Source: Protopterus annectens (taxonomy: Eukaryota; Chordata; Ceratodontiformes; Protopteridae). Taken from it: a stretch of 64,000 bases of DNA. The stretch is from positions 612,571,890 through 612,635,889 of the forward strand of contig NC_056730.1 of the NCBI RefSeq assembly GCF_019279795.1. The letters are read 5' to 3'. Positions 23,184 through 35,880 of the stretch are shown here, piece after piece. The first letter of the stretch is position 1; each line of letters opens with the position of its first letter. Under the pieces are notes generated by a model, which saw nothing but the letters and a program-made list of their open reading frames with translations, made no database searches and was not told the origin of the DNA. A program made the translations under genes and the position numbers.

Positions 23184-23999
23184 TGCCTGCCATTGACTAT
23201 TATGGGGAAATCATGATATGTGTTACATTGCAGTTTTATTCTATATTTTTCTATTTTCCTTGCAATCCTGTTTGCGCACCACTGCCCTGCTCTTAAACTT
23301 CGCAATAGTGCGTAAAAGAAAATTAAATGTTATTTTTATATTTTATGCATGTATTTTATGCCAATGGCTATATATTTAGTCATTGGCATATATGTGTTTG
23401 GTCGGCTGTCATGGCTCCGATTTTATGTTTGCAAAAATGTAAACCGTTTTTTACGGTTTACATTTCTGCATGCTTACACTATGCCTGCACCACTTCCTGG
23501 ATCACTACATGCCTTCATTTGCATGCTACACTGTTGCATATAGAGTAATTAGCATACAGGGCCCGGGAGATGTGCGGGCATAGTGTAAGCAGGTAGTGCA
23601 CGTGGGAACAGCTCATACCTGGATTGCTCGTTGGCCATATTTGGTGTTGGAACGCTGATGCTACGCCTGTACCTGGTGCAAGCTTCATGAATCCCGGGGA
23701 CTATCTAATCCACTTTGGTCTGGCTCCATTCCTCAATGTCTCCAAAAGGATCAGGATTAGTCTAGTGTTCATTTTTCTAAAATAAAGCATATTTTATGCA
23801 CATTCCAGATGAACCCTTTTCAGCATAGCATGCTGTTATGCTTGTGCATACACACTATGTATCGTACTCAGTTTCTAGAAATTTTTGTAGACAGCTGAAA
23901 CATTTCCTGCTGTACAAGTGTGTAATCTGTATTTCATATTAGTAATATTCCATGAATATACAATTTTTACAGCTTCATTGTGTCATACTTACAGAATGT

Positions 24000-25170
24000 G
24001 TTCGTGATTTTATGTCCCTGGGAAAGTGGAATGCCATTGCAATGTCATTTTCTCAATTGTAGGCTAGCAAAAACTATAGAGAAGATATGGTGGGGAGTAC
24101 TAGTTGGTTTCCTGGATAACAACCTGCATAATATCAACATAGTTTTATGAAAGCAAGAAATATATGTCTGATCTAATTCAGTTTTACTCTGGAACATAGC
24201 AAATGAAACTTGCTCACTGTTGTATTCTTTGACTTCAATTAAGTCTCTGACTCATTCAACCACAGGAGACTTATAAGCAAACTGAGGGAAACTTGGAGTA
24301 GGACAAAAGTTGATTAAATGGCTGGTTAGCAGAAAACAAAGAATAGCTGCAAAGGTGGACTTTCTTAGGGGAAATATGTGGTTAGTTGGGTTATACAGTG
24401 GTTGGTCTTAGGACTAGTTGTGTTTGTCAGCTTTAAGGCAGACATCACAGGTATGAGTACATTGATAACAGGACTGGCTTATTTCTGGATGACACTATGG
24501 CAGAAGTTACAGTAGATAGTGATAGATTAAGCCTTTAAAATGGCCACTGTAGAATGACAGTGTGGCATTTTTATTTATGTTTATTAATTTATGTATTTGC
24601 TGTCTGGTGTAGAACACTAATTCAACTGGACACTTTTCAGGCTCAGCCCACGGTTACGTTTTAGAACTTAAAACTTGGAAGTAGCATACAATATTTAATT
24701 CAAGTATATGTCAAATATTTCATCTGTACTCCAAAAGTTCAAAAGTTGAATAACAATTAAAATGAGAAATCCTAAAATGAAAGCATAGTTCAGGCACAAA
24801 AATGTTTTGATGTGGTATTAACAGTAGAAATGAACCAACAGGTTAAAACAAAGAAGGTTATAGTCAAGGCCAATAAGGCGCTGGTCTGTATCCTTACTGA
24901 AATAGAATCCAGAAAAACAGAATGGCTGCATTACTATCTATGGATCTCTGATCAAGTCCTGTTTGTATACTGTGTTAATGCAAGGATAAGGATATCAAGC
25001 TGGTCTAATAAGTTCAAAGATAGGCTAACAAGGTATGAAACAGATTAGAGGACAAGGCATATGAGGAAAAGGTACAGGAGTTATACCCAATCTCAGTAGA
25101 GGATAGACAAGGGAAGTGACACCTGATATGGGTGTACACGATGCTCAATGGACCCTGGAATGGTATACAA
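24000..25170 (+). pseudogene. Old CR1-type reverse transcriptase remnant, in unit 2
   Basis: This is the second copy of the remnant described at 10700-12000. The frame at 24812-25048 reads QVKTKKVIVKANKALVCIL then EIESRK, the RT C-terminal region. Shared defects show it was already dead before the duplication. Confidence 0.6.
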
Positions 25171-26410
25171 TGCAACATCAAGGACAGATGAGGGAGGATG
25201 AGACATGCCTACATTTTAAGTGCAAAAAATACAGATTGCATATTAAGACGTTTCCCGAGAAGGCTATGTAGAATACCTTTAACAAAGAAGAGTTACTTGG
25301 AATGTTCATCATGTAAACTAGAGGGTTTAGGAACTTCTGAATAAACAATTGAGTTAGCAACATGTCTTTATTATCTCTCTTCTCTACTAAAGCCTCATGC
25401 CTACACTGTTGTCTAACCCAATAATAATTATTTTCAGGAATGTTAGAACCTAAGTTTGAAAGGCCTACCATAGAGTCAGAAGAAAAATGATGGTGACAGA
25501 AGGGAAACTATTAGAATGGTAACTCAGATGGCAAATGATAATTTAGTTTGTTCTTACTCTTGCAGAACCAGATGCATAATTCATTTTCTCCAACTATTGT
25601 TTCTGTACTTTTCAGATGCAGTCCACCTCAAAAAGTTTATTTCAGTCAGACAGCAGGACTATAGGTCACAGCAAGTAGCAAATATATTTTTCTTTATTTT
25701 TGGAGAAGATTATTTTCAAGCTTGCTTTGACAGATGGATGACATAACCCTCACCTGCTTTCAAACTGATGAGAAATGTCCTTAATTTTATATATCACTGC
25801 GCTTTGGTTGTTGCCCATTTTGACTTGTCCAGATTGGGAACATTTCTTGGCTGTAGCTTGTAGACCTAAAATGCTATGGGCTACAAAGTTTAGTGTCTGA
25901 CTTCATCTCTAGCTTGCTACTGTTCTGAATGTTTTCGCCTAATCCTTCCACCCTTTGGTTGTTGTGATTTTAAAGTATTTCTGTTTTCTGTCTGGTGTGA
26001 TAATTAAATTACCAAATTCACTCTCACTCCTCTTTTGTTGCTATTGCCAGTTGTATAAGGTATTTAAGTACGTTTTCCCACCTATTGCTTTCCACAGATT
26101 CACACACAGTCAGCCAGTATTGCTGTTATGTTAACCTCCTTTACTATAAAATGTCTCTGAAAACTTCTTCCAGTCTTATCTCATCCAATATTACTGCTGG
26201 GATCTAATAGATCAAATTGGAAGATTCACCCCTTTAGACTGCTAAATTCAAGTTACCTTTCTTCCTATTTTCTTATCTACTTAGTACACAGAGCACTACC
26301 TTGAAGGTTTATCCTTTTTTCCATATTTCTTTTAAAAGCTGCTCATCTTACTGTTCTACCATTCCTACAAATTCAGTTCATGAGAAGTCATTTAGTACTC
26401 CTTCTCTGAT

Positions 26411-26429
26411 ATATGTGCATGTGTGTGTG

Positions 26430-26509
<80 letters not shown>

Positions 26510-26510
26510 T
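26411..26510. repeat. (TG)n(TA)n microsatellite, unit 2
   Basis: This is the short counterpart of 15624-15931: a few TG repeats, then about 75 bases of TA broken by AAA. Confidence 0.9.
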
Positions 26511-26690
26511 TATAGTGATATGATTCAGAATTGCTTTGGCTCTAACTATAGAGCAAAGGAAGAACTAAGCCACTAAGCCATTTCTGCTTCTCTGATTGCT
26601 TGCAGAACCTTGAATTGTGCTGTTTTGTTATTGGCCAGTAGGCTTGTTTGATTTTTTTTTTTATATTTCTCTGGGTTTAATTTCTCCAAG

Positions 26691-27225
26691 TCTTTTTGGG
26701 TTTCTAATACCATGATGGTAATGGATCCCATTCCTAAGTCATGGTATAGTTAACTTTCATGAAATTAGTATTGCTTCAATCTTTGATGTTAGCCAAAAGG
26801 GTTTTTACAGCACCTACAATGTGCCCAGAATTGACTCCTTCTGCAATTCGTATGGAGTTACATATATTGGTAGCATATTTTTATTTCCTCTAATATCATC
26901 CATCTGAAAATTCTGGGCTTCTTGCATAATAGTAATCATGCATAATTTCTTCCTTATTCTCAATAGTCCACTCTGTCATATTTATGGCTCTTTTTTGTCC
27001 TGTCAGTTTTTGTGGTTATTGTGGACAACTTCCTTCTACAACAGGGGGGCCATCCTCCCCCTGAGCCTGGTGTAGTCCTGCTGTAGAAATATTTCCATGT
27101 CTTGAGGACTCTACACTGCCATATTTTCCAGTCCTGGCACTAGTGCATACACCACGATTGGGAACTTTTTTATCCTAGGACCTCCTCACCCATCTCTCTT
27201 TTTTATTTTTTTAACCTACCTCTCT

Positions 27226-27259
<34 letters not shown>

Positions 27260-27840
27260 GTTTATATATATATATATATATGTATATATACCTCACTGTT
27301 GCCTTGGTGAGATTTTGTGAAAACAGAGTCCACCACATGAAGGTACTCACCAAGACTTGAGGATAAATTACATTTTTGCAAAAATACTCTTACTTTTCTT
27401 GCTGATTGCATCATCTCTCCATTCTGACCCCTTTCTCTGCTATGATAAGTTGCCTTTGTTGCTAGGTGCTACGCCTCACTCAGCCATTTAATCATGCAAT
27501 GTATAGCACAGACACTTAGAACCATAGCCTCCTCTATATAACTTGCTCCAGTAATACTAAGTGTATTTAGCAGTCAGTAGTTGTGCAAGGTGGGTCCTTC
27601 ATCTTCAGCTTTAGATTTGTATTGTTTGTTTTAGATAGCACTCAGTTTAGTAACTCCTAATCTCATGTGTACTACTCCTTCCCCAACCCTTAGCAGTAGG
27701 ACACTGGAACCGGGGAACTGCACTTTCCAGCTGTCTCTATAGCCATCTTTGTTGAAATGGGCATCCTGAGACAATAAAACAATTGCCTCATGTTCAGTGA
27801 CACCCACCTGCTACCTAAATAATCTATGACAGTGTGAGAG
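26691..27840. other. Unassigned DNA with a small (CA)n(TA)n tract
   Basis: No coding similarity is recognisable. (CA)n lies at about 27230-27256 and (TA)n at 27262-27282. The last part (about 27650-27840) may be 5' sequence of the CR1 copy C that follows, but I cannot place its start. Confidence 0.45.
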
Positions 27841-28210
27841 AGAAGTAGCTATAAAATGTTATAGGAGGCAAAGTTCTCAGATGAAGCTATTACAAATAAG
27901 GTTATCATCACCACATTACGCCTATTTCAAACATCTCAGACAAAACATATAGACCCATATATGTGGAGGCTCTTAAAAGTAATCTACCAAAACCAGAAAG
28001 GCACACAGATACAATTATAGTGACAAACACCATCAGCAACCTCACAAGCATTAAACCACTAAACATGCACTCATAACTCACATTGTCTCAATTCAAAAGC
28101 CCATAAGGCAAACCTTCACAAAATCTGACATTCTAATCTTAGTAGACTCCATTGTGAGACACCTGATGCACAACTCACCAGTCTGAGCAAATAGAGTGTC
28201 ACAATCATAG

Positions 28211-30648
28211 GTTCATAGGTTCATAGGTGTGTACTAGGCTAATGGCCCTGGAGCCTTTACAAGCCTAGCCCATAGAAGTGCCCTGGCATCGTGGCACCAG
28301 ATGTTAATTCTCAGTGCCTCTATCAAGTAGAGCCACTGGAGTTACCCCCAGGGTGAACTTTCTATTTCCCATCCACTCATCAAGATTTATCTTGAAGAAG
28401 GCCAGTGAGGTGCTCTGCTTGACATGTATGTAAAGTCTTTTCCAGAGCATGGGCAATCTCTGGGTTATAAACCTGTTCCTCCAGCATGTTTTGTTGATTG
28501 TGGTAATGAGGTTGAGGTCTCTGGAGCATGTGGTGTGGAGGGATTGGGATTTCTTTAGATGTAGCATTTCTAACAGAGCTGGGTCAGACATGGCTTTGTA
28601 AGTCAACCAGAGATCACCTTTTAGTAGATGATATGAGACAGAGAATAGCTGGATTTTTTTGAGTCTGTCTGTGTAAGACATGTGTTTAAGGCCTAGGATC
28701 CTCTTTGTGAGGTACTTTTGTGGCTTTTCCAGCTATTGCATGTGTCTAGTGAGGTACGTGCCAAATGAGGCATTATACTCGATGATTGGCCTAATGAGGG
28801 AAGAATAGAGAGAGATGATGACCACTTTCTTCCTGGATCCAAAACCCTTGGTAATGAGATGTGCCACATAGAAGGACTTTCTGACCATAGTGGCAATGTG
28901 GTGGTTGAAGGAGAGGTTGCTGTCAACCTGTGTCATCCCCAGATCTCTTATAATGCCTTCAGTGTTCACTGGGCTCCAATCAATGTGGTAATTTGTGGGA
29001 ATTGAGTTTTTCCCAAAGGGGATGACGGCGCATGTTTTGGCATTAATCTTAAGGCCATGGTTTCGACACCAGTCATTGGTCTCAGTGAGGCCTTTCTGTA
29101 GGATGTCTCCATCACTTGGGGAGTTAATAATGGCTCCTAGCTTGCAGTCATCTGCAAACTTGGTCAGCCAAAGTCCCTCTGTGTTGACCTGGACTTCTGA
29201 GAAGTAGATGCCAAACAGGAAAGGACCCAGGACTGATCTCTGTGGGACTCTGCTACTTTCACACTGTGGGTTCTATCTGTGAGCCAATTTGCAACCCACC
29301 TAGTGATATAGAGTTTGATCCCTAGTTTGGTTAGTATATCAATAAATCTTGAGTAGAGAATGGTACCAAAGGCCTTGGCAAGATCAAGGTCGGCTGTGTG
29401 AACTGCCTTGCCTTCATCCACAGCTCTGGTGACTGACTCAAGTTGAGCAGGCATGATCTGCTTTTCACAAAACCAAATTGTGTGGGATCTAGTGTTTGGA
29501 GATTCCCTATATCCTTGTTAATTAGGTCCATGATGATGTGCTCCATAGCCTTACATATCAGACTCATCAGGCTAACGGGGTGATAATTCACAGGGTCTGT
29601 AGTTGCTCCCCCTTTATGGAGAGGGATGACTGTAGTAGTGCACCATTCAGTAGGGACAAAGCCTGAGGTGAGGCCGTGATTGAACAGGGCACACAGATGT
29701 GGTGCCAATTCACTTTGTAGCTCATGTAGAACATATCTAGGGATATTGTCAGGCCCAATGGAAACTGTATTCTTGGCCTTAGACAATGCAGCTTTAACCT
29801 GTGCTGCAGTAATACTGGATGCCTGGCATTCCTCCAGTATTGTGATTGGTCCTTTAGTGGGGGAGAGAGGGATAAAGTTGGCACTGAATCTGTCAGCCAG
29901 TATGTTGGCAATATCTGTTGGCTCAGTATAGGAGGTACCATTGTGCAGTAACTCAGAGCAAACCTGGGTATTGCTTTGGAGATTCTTGATATAACTATAG
30001 AAGGCTTTGTGGTTGGTTTTAGTGTCTGCTGCAATTCTGCCTTCATAGCTGGCTTTAGAGGTTTTGATGAGGGATCTCAACTTTTTGTTGAGGCTAATAA
30101 GAGAGTTTTTCCAGCCTTTGGACTTCACCTTTTTCTGCAACAGTTTTTCCCTTCTATTGTAGAGTTTATTAATGGCAGGGGACCACCAGATTGGCTTCCT
30201 TTTTTTTGAAGGAGAACATCTTGGTTCTGTTGGGTATGGCTAGTTCCATGCATTTATGTACAGTGCATTGGTGTATGAGTCAGCAGTCATGCATCTATTT
30301 TCCATTGACATGCCGTGAAGTTAGCCACCTCTGTTTTTAGGAGCCCAAAGTCAGCTTTGGGGAAGTTTTTCATGGTGGTTACCTTTGCGGTGGGTATGGG
30401 TGAGATGTGAATTTCTATGGTGATTAGTTTGTGGTCAGATCTAAACAGGGAGGAACTGACTATTGCTGTAGAGCAGTGGTTGCCCATGTTAGTAACAACC
30501 AAGTCAAGTATGTTGCTTCCTCTAGTGGGAGGTAAGAATGAGCTGGTCTAGGGTATTAGAATTGATGAATTCCATCAATTGTCTATCGAGGACTAGGATT
30601 TTCCACATAATGCATGCACACAAGTCTTTGAACCAAGTACATATATGG
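28211..30648 (-). mobile_element. CR1-clade LINE, copy B, inserted in copy C
   Basis: A minus-strand, 5'-truncated CR1 of the same family as copy A. Its 3' tail is the 8-mer repeat GTTCATAG at 28211-28228 (ATGAACCT on its own strand). Its 5' end is within the endonuclease. The flanks carry CACAATCATAG (28200-28210) and CACATTCATAG (30649-30659), an 11-base direct repeat with one mismatch. Removing the element and one repeat joins the two halves of the copy C ORF1 domain. Confidence 0.85.
28304..30502 (-). pseudogene. CR1 ORF2 (endonuclease-reverse transcriptase), copy B
   Basis: This is the best preserved CR1 protein here. Endonuclease C-terminus: 30502-30287 (VVTNMGNHCSTAIVSSSLFR). A 269-codon frame (30140-29331) covers the linker and RT fingers, including TSGFVPTEWCTTTVIPLHKG and DPTQFGFVKSRSCLLNL. 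The next frame (29454-29164) has LDLAKAFGTILYSRF. FADD is intact at 29147-29158. The thumb and C-terminus follow at 28969-28733 and 28681-28304, ending FFKINLDEWMGNRKF in degenerate form. At least three frame changes and several stops separate the parts. It is less decayed than its host, copy C, consistent with later insertion. Confidence 0.85.
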
Positions 30649-31028
30649 CACATTCATAGTACACTTGGGAGTAAGTGACCTGAGATGTACCTTCCTGGAC
30701 TATATTTATCTGAGATGGGCATGAACCTAGCCCTGAGCAGCATTTTACCTTCACCTGGAATGATGCCACAATATGAACAAAAGATGATTGACTTCAACAA
30801 TTGGCTTAGCTTCTGGTGTCATTCAAAGGGGATACAAAATATATCTGCCTGGGAGGACATGATAGACAGTTCAAACTGATTTGCCAGGGATGGCCTGCAC
30901 CTATCCCCAAAGGCTTTCATATATTGTCAAAAACCTTATCCGTCCCCATAATGCCTTTTAAGATAAAAGGCTGTCTTCAAAAGCTTCCAACACAACAAAA
31001 CAAAAATTCAGATATCATATCACTAATG

Positions 31029-31589
31029 AGTAATGTTGAGTGTGGAAGAGAGGTGAAGAAGAGAGTACAGACAGGGTGGAATGGGTGGAGAAGAGTGTCA
31101 GGAGTTATTTGTGAGAGGCTGGTACCAGTAAGAATGAAAGGGATGGTCTGCAAGAGGATAGTGAGACCAGCTATGTTATATGGGTTGGAGACGGTGGCAT
31201 TGACAAAAAGGCAAGATCAGAGCTGGACATGGCAGAGTTAAAGATGATAAGATTTGCACTGGGTGTGACGATGATGGACAGGATTAGGAATCAGTATATT
31301 AGAGGGTCAGCTCAGGTTGGATGGTTTGGAGACAAAGCCAGAGACATGAGATTGCGTTAGTTTGGACATGTGCTGAGGAGGGATGCTGGGTATATTGGTA
31401 AAAGGATGCTAAGGATGGAGCTGCCAGGGAAGAGGAAAAGAGGAAGGCCTAAGATAAGGTTTACATATGTAGTCAGAGAGGACATGCAGGCGGTTGGTGT
31501 GACTGAGCAATATGCAGAGGACAGGAAGAAATGGAAACAGATGATCCGCTGTGGCGACCCCTAATTGGAACAGCCAAAAGAGAAAAAGT
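31029..31589 (+). mobile_element. RTE-like LINE 3' end, inserted in CR1 copy C
   Basis: This encodes the C-terminal part of a reverse transcriptase: GMVCKRIVRPAMLYGLETVALTKRQ, then FGHVLRRDAGYIGKRMLRMELPGKRKRGRPKIRF in pieces. It ends with GATCCGCTGTGGCGACCCCT, a 3' end found in many fish and amphibian LINEs. The flanks TCACTAATG (31020-31028) and TCATTAATG (31590-31598) form a 9-base duplication with one mismatch. It is heavily 5'-truncated. I call it RTE-like from the C-terminus; the exact clade is not certain. Confidence 0.75.
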
Positions 31590-31805
31590 TCATTAATGTA
31601 TTTTTGCTCAATGCTAGGAGCCTTAAGAAAATAAAATGCACTCTCTACAGGCATTTCTGACACTAGAATTAATTGATATATAGATCATCATGGAAACCTA
31701 ATTCAAGAGTATTGAAAACATAAAATCAGTGCAAGAATTTAATGCCTACCATGTGTTCAGACACACTGCAATAGATGAAAGAACCAAAGATGGTGGGGGG
31801 TCTCT

Positions 31806-32077
31806 ATTTTTTAATTTATTTATTTAACATTTGCTTACTGGGAAAGTCTGACTGGGACAAAACCCATTTGCAGCAGAAGCCCAGGGCAAAATGCTCCAGA
31901 CATATGTTTTTGGAATGTGGGAGGAAACCAGAGCACCCACATGAATGCAGGGAGGACAAGGAGACTCCACACAGAAGGCACCCCAGCTGAGAATCAAACC
32001 AGAGAACCTCTTTTAGTGAGGTGACAGTGCTAACCTCTGTACCACTGCACCACCAACTGTGTTGTACATTCTTAAAA
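31806..32077 (-). mobile_element. V-SINE-like element with an L2 tail, in CR1 copy C
   Basis: On the minus strand: A box TGGTGCAGTGG (32042-32052), B box GGTTTGATTCT (31990-32000), then the conserved central block (CTGTGTGGAGTCTCC through TTTCCTCCCACATTCC). The tail is at about 31806-31905. It matches the 3' ends of the L2 LINEs at 33105 and 37945: AATTTATTTATTT, then ACTGGGAAAGTC, then CCCATTTGCAG, then AGCCCAGG. The head also resembles the SINE at 14052-14283. No clear target duplication is visible. Confidence 0.75.
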
Positions 32078-33104
32078 AAAAATTCACCTTCAGATTTAGT
32101 AGACAAGATAATGATCTGAAACAGCTTAACATGAACACATCCTATATCACATTTTAGCTAACTATAGGACCCCATCTATGTCTCCTTTGGCCCATACCTT
32201 CTACTGGACTAGTTTAGAAGCCCTAAGCTTTTAGCCAAATGTTATTCTCATAGAGGTCTTCAACTACCCTTCCTACATCTTGGAAACTTATATATGCCCA
32301 AGCATATATGCCCAGAGATTTCTGTCCTTTATAAATACAAACTGTCTGGACCTGCTAGTCCACGCACTTACTTGGGGAGACAAAATCCTGGACTTGCTTT
32401 TACAAATATTGGACAGCTTTGTTGCCTACGTTGTAACATCCTCTCTTGTTAATGTGAACCATCCGTCAGCCACATTCACCATAAAACTGAAGCCATAGGC
32501 ATCCCCAACAACACACTATTCAGAGATTATGCTAAAACTAATCTACTAAGATTGAGTAGTGACCCAGCAAAGTTCAACATTCCCTTGCATCTCGATAATG
32601 CCTCTATGAATGCAAACTCCTTCACCACAAAATGGTGTGTAAATGTAAATGTAAATAAATGCAGAGAAGAATCTGTCCCTCTCTAAAACAAAAATAATGC
32701 AAAATGTAAAATATCAGACCCATTCCCCATGGTGGAACCTATGATATAAACAGGTTCTACAATAAAAGGGAAGAGTTCATTGCATGTAAAACTAAATATA
32801 ACTGTCCAAATGCCAAATATACTTTTGCCAAATTTAACAGGGAACTGTGGTCCCTGATCAAATGTACCAAAGCTAGATATCAGGTAAAAGTATCTATTTA
32901 GGCAAAACATAATCACAAAGCCTTCCTTAACTATGTTACAGACCTCAGAAATGATGCTCAAAATTGCCCAGAGCTAATATTAAATGATATCACATACTCT
33001 AATCCTAAGGGTATAGCTAATATACTAGCTGATAAATTTAGCTCTAACTTCATGCCTCCTCTTCCCTCTACACTTTGAATCATATACCAGCAACCACCCC
33101 ACCA

Positions 33105-34812
33105 AATTTTATTTATTTATTTTACATTTGTTAACCGGGCTAGTCTAAGTGGATATATTTCCATTTTCAGTAGACGCCCGGGGAGAAAAGCTCCCAGAAT
33201 AAATATTATACAGAGAGTACAAAAAAAGAAGAATACAATTACATAAGTATGTAACCGATTAAGATATGTTGTAGCAGCAGTTATAAAGTTACACATAGGC
33301 GACCTTTTTATTGGACATTTTGGAGCACAAAAAAACATTTTATGTCCATGAATTTACACAGCACAGTAAGGGGGATAATTTGTTGTTTTTTTTTTTGTTT
33401 CCAACAAAGCTAGTAGAGGAGAGAAAAGTATCAGAAAATAAATGTTTTAGTTGAGAAAGCGTTAAGGCAAGGAGAGATAGTATCAATCGGGATTGGTGTA
33501 TGGGCATAGCCATTGGGATTTTATGAAGATTCTTAACTGGTTCTTGAAGAGATGGGTGGATGTAAGGGATGTTTGTTCGCTTGGAAGTTTGCTCCAAGTA
33601 TTACCAACAGAGTTAGAAAACAGGCAGTCCCTGGATTTGTTGTTGGATTTTATGGTGGCTATTTGTAACTTCTTAGAGGATCGTAGGGTAGGAAGATTTT
33701 TATAAGTATTGAAGAGGTTACAAAGTATGGGAGTATTTGTGGGATGATGTAAGATCTTGTGGATAAAAGTGAGTTGCTGGAAAAGTAGCTGGTTTTGTAC
33801 TCCCAGCCATCCTTGAAGATTTTGGCAATGGTGGGTTCAAAATGGGGCACGGTTGGCATATCTGGCTTTGTTGTTATAAGAAGTTGCCAATTTATTTAGA
33901 TTGCTTTTGGATAGGTTAATATAGATGGGGAGGCATAGAGAAGGGTGGAAATTAGGTGAGTTTGGGCAATAATAATCTTGGCTGAGGCTGTGAGAAAGGG
34001 CTTGAGTCTATAAAGAAATCCAATTTTTCTATTAACTAATTTAATAGTTAAATTAATGTGTGTGTCAAAGTTAAGATTATTATCTATTGTTACACCCAGG
34101 AGTTTGGTGGTAGTGTCAGGAGCAATTTCTGTACCATTATTTGATATAACTATGAAATTGATAGGAGTGGACTTCTGAGTGGGAGTAAACAATAATATTT
34201 TTTTTTTGGGTTCGGGAGGAGACATCGTTGATGGAACCAATTTTCCACTAAGGTAAAGACTTTTTGTGTACTGGTTTGAAGTTCCACCAGGGAGGATGTG
34301 GCACATATCAGTGTTGAATCCTCAGCATATTGTATGCAGGTAGTTTGGGGAAGGGAGGTTTTCAGATCAATAATGAAAATAGTGAAAAGGAGTGGTCCCA
34401 GAATAGATCCTTATGGGACCCCAAGGGTGATCGGGAGCTGAGAGATAAGTTATTGTCCCAGAGGACTGCTTGTTGTCTATTTTCAAGGTAGGATTGGAAC
34501 CGTTTTACTGCTTGAGAATCAACTGAAAGTGATTTAAGTATATCTGAAAATAATTGGTGGTTAGCCATATCAAAGGCCTTAGAAAGGTCTATAAAGAGAG
34601 CTGAAGTAAGCAGGTTACTATTTTGATTTTTATTAATGCAGTCCATAAAGGATAGGAGTGCAGTTGTAGTACTGTGGAATGGCCTGAAGCCATGTTGGCA
34701 GTCCACTAATAGGTTATTTTGGAGGAGATGATGCAGTAGTTGACGGTGAATACATCTCTCCATAATTTTTGCTAAGGGAGAGAGAAGGGCTATGGAGAAC
34801 AAGCCTACAATG
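33105..34812 (-). mobile_element. L2-clade LINE, inserted in CR1 copy C
   Basis: A minus-strand, 5'-truncated L2. RT order: LSPLAKIMERCIHRQLLHHL, QHGFRPFHSTTTALLSFMD, LFIDLSKAFDMANHQLF, then a degenerate GSHKD block (34802-34362). The catalytic box follows, changed from YADD to YAED near 34316-34327. The thumb (34306-33896) has TTKLLGVTIDNNLNFDTHI. The 3' end at 33105-33190 has the ATTTATTTATTTTAC start and GCCCGGGGAGAAAAGCTCC, the tail borrowed by the SINE at 31806. It splits CR1 copy C within the RT. Confidence 0.85.
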
Positions 34813-35650
34813 CAGTACCATGAACACTGCCTCTATGGAAATCTGATAACATGTCAGGATACCTACTGGTTAGCCTGAAACAGGACATGTCAATCCCCCC
34901 TTAGAGTCTGTTCAAAATTAGCCACTTGTCTGGGTTTGTGCCAGACAAATGGAGGTTGGCAACAGTCATCTCCCTGCACAATGGCAGGGTATCAAGTAAC
35001 CTAGGCAACTATAGACTTATACACCTGGCCAGCCTAATCTGTAAGACTATGGAAAAGGTCATAATGGAGTTAATAATTAAGAACATAGGCAATCTACAAA
35101 CTCTTGACTCAAGCCAGTTAAATTCTGTCAAGGGCAGGGGCTACTGGACATTGGATGAGGCAAGCTCTGTACACATCACATATCTAGACCTCACAAAAGC
35201 TATTGACTCATCCAGCTAAATGTAAATTGCTATGTAACTCATTGAATAGTAAAATGGCTCACAATTAGCTCCCAGGAAATTAGGGTGCATGGGTCTATCT
35301 TCTCCAAAAGAGCTGTCGCTAGTGGTGTACCTCAGGGTTCAGTCCTTGGGCCACTCCTCTTTGACATTGACTTCTCAGAGATCAAAGCTAATGTTAAGGA
35401 CTTATGGCAGATCAAGTCTGCACATGACTGTAAGCTGGTACTATCACAAACTCTCCAGAAGATACCAAAATCCTACAGGAAGGCCTTTCCTAAACAAATA
35501 GCTGTTGCCAAAGCTACAGCCTAAAACTAAATGCCAGAAAATGTGTAGTTGCATCCTTCACCAAGCATGACATTGCTTCAACTATCATATTAACAACACA
35601 CCCCTAAAAACTGACCCAGTAGTGAGGGACCTGGTTACCCATATGGACAA

Positions 35651-35880
35651 GTAATCTACAAAATTAACTGTAAACCACGAAGCACAAAATATGGATACAG
35701 CGCACCTGGAGTCATGATTCCTAATGAAAATTGTTTTAATATTCACACACTAATGAATCACTAGTAGTAAAACCATAAAATATGCGTTTTCATCTTTCTA
35801 CATAAAGACTTCCTCAGATCCTGTATTAAAACAATTTTCATTGCAAATCGTGACTCCAGGTGCTCTGTATCCATATTTTG
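35651..35880 (-). mobile_element. Short Penelope-type element with terminal inverted repeats
   Basis: A 230-bp insert in CR1 copy C, flanked by TACCCATATGGACAA (35636-35650) and TACCCATGTGGACAA (35881-35895), a 15-base duplication with one mismatch. Positions 35685-35740 and 35825-35880 are inverted repeats of 56 bases, about 85-90% matched by eye. On the minus strand the middle has CTGAGGA, a short stem and GAAAACGCA (about 35785-35816), a degenerate hammerhead core like the one at 3158. It appears to be a stand-alone, non-coding relative of a Penelope pLTR. Confidence 0.6.

Larger units (their letters stand above)
16129..23701. mobile_element. Harbinger DNA transposon, copy 2 (Myb gene plus transposase)
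   Basis: The proposed left terminus is GGCCGGATTCACGAAACC at 16129 and the right terminus TTCATGAATCCCGGGGAC ends near 23701. They are imperfect inverted repeats (GGATTCACGAA against GGGATTCATGAA). Inside, a Myb/SANT-like gene runs on the plus strand (17417-19426) and the transposase on the minus strand (21446-22257), the usual two-gene content of Harbinger. The interior also holds a tRNA-headed foldback with a minisatellite and two partial SINE copies. No TWA target duplication is obvious. The left end abuts the end of duplicated unit 1, which is odd. The two ends could also belong to different Harbinger copies. Confidence 0.6.
21446..26690. repeat. Segmental duplication, unit 2
   Basis: This matches 8703-16128 in the same orientation, about 12.7 kb away at the start and 10.6 kb at the end. 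It lacks the 2.6 kb between unit 1 positions 12380 and 14983; about 115 bases (25665-25780) stand in its place. It continues past 26690 into CTTTTTGGGTTTCTAATACC, which has no counterpart after unit 1. Confidence 0.85.
27840..31028 (+). pseudogene. CR1 ORF1 with SGNH esterase-like domain, split
   Basis: At 28127-28162 the frame reads DILILVDSIVRH, the first block of the esterase domain found in CR1 ORF1 proteins (usually with GDSIVR). After removal of copy B, the text resumes as TIIVHLGVSDL (30652-30680), the block with the conserved GxND, here GVSD. At 30880 it reads FARDGLHLSPKAF, which carries the catalytic DxxH block. ORF1 proteins bind RNA and, in some CR1 elements, have an esterase of unknown purpose. 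The Gly of block I and the Asn of block III are lost, so activity is unlikely. Confidence 0.65.
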
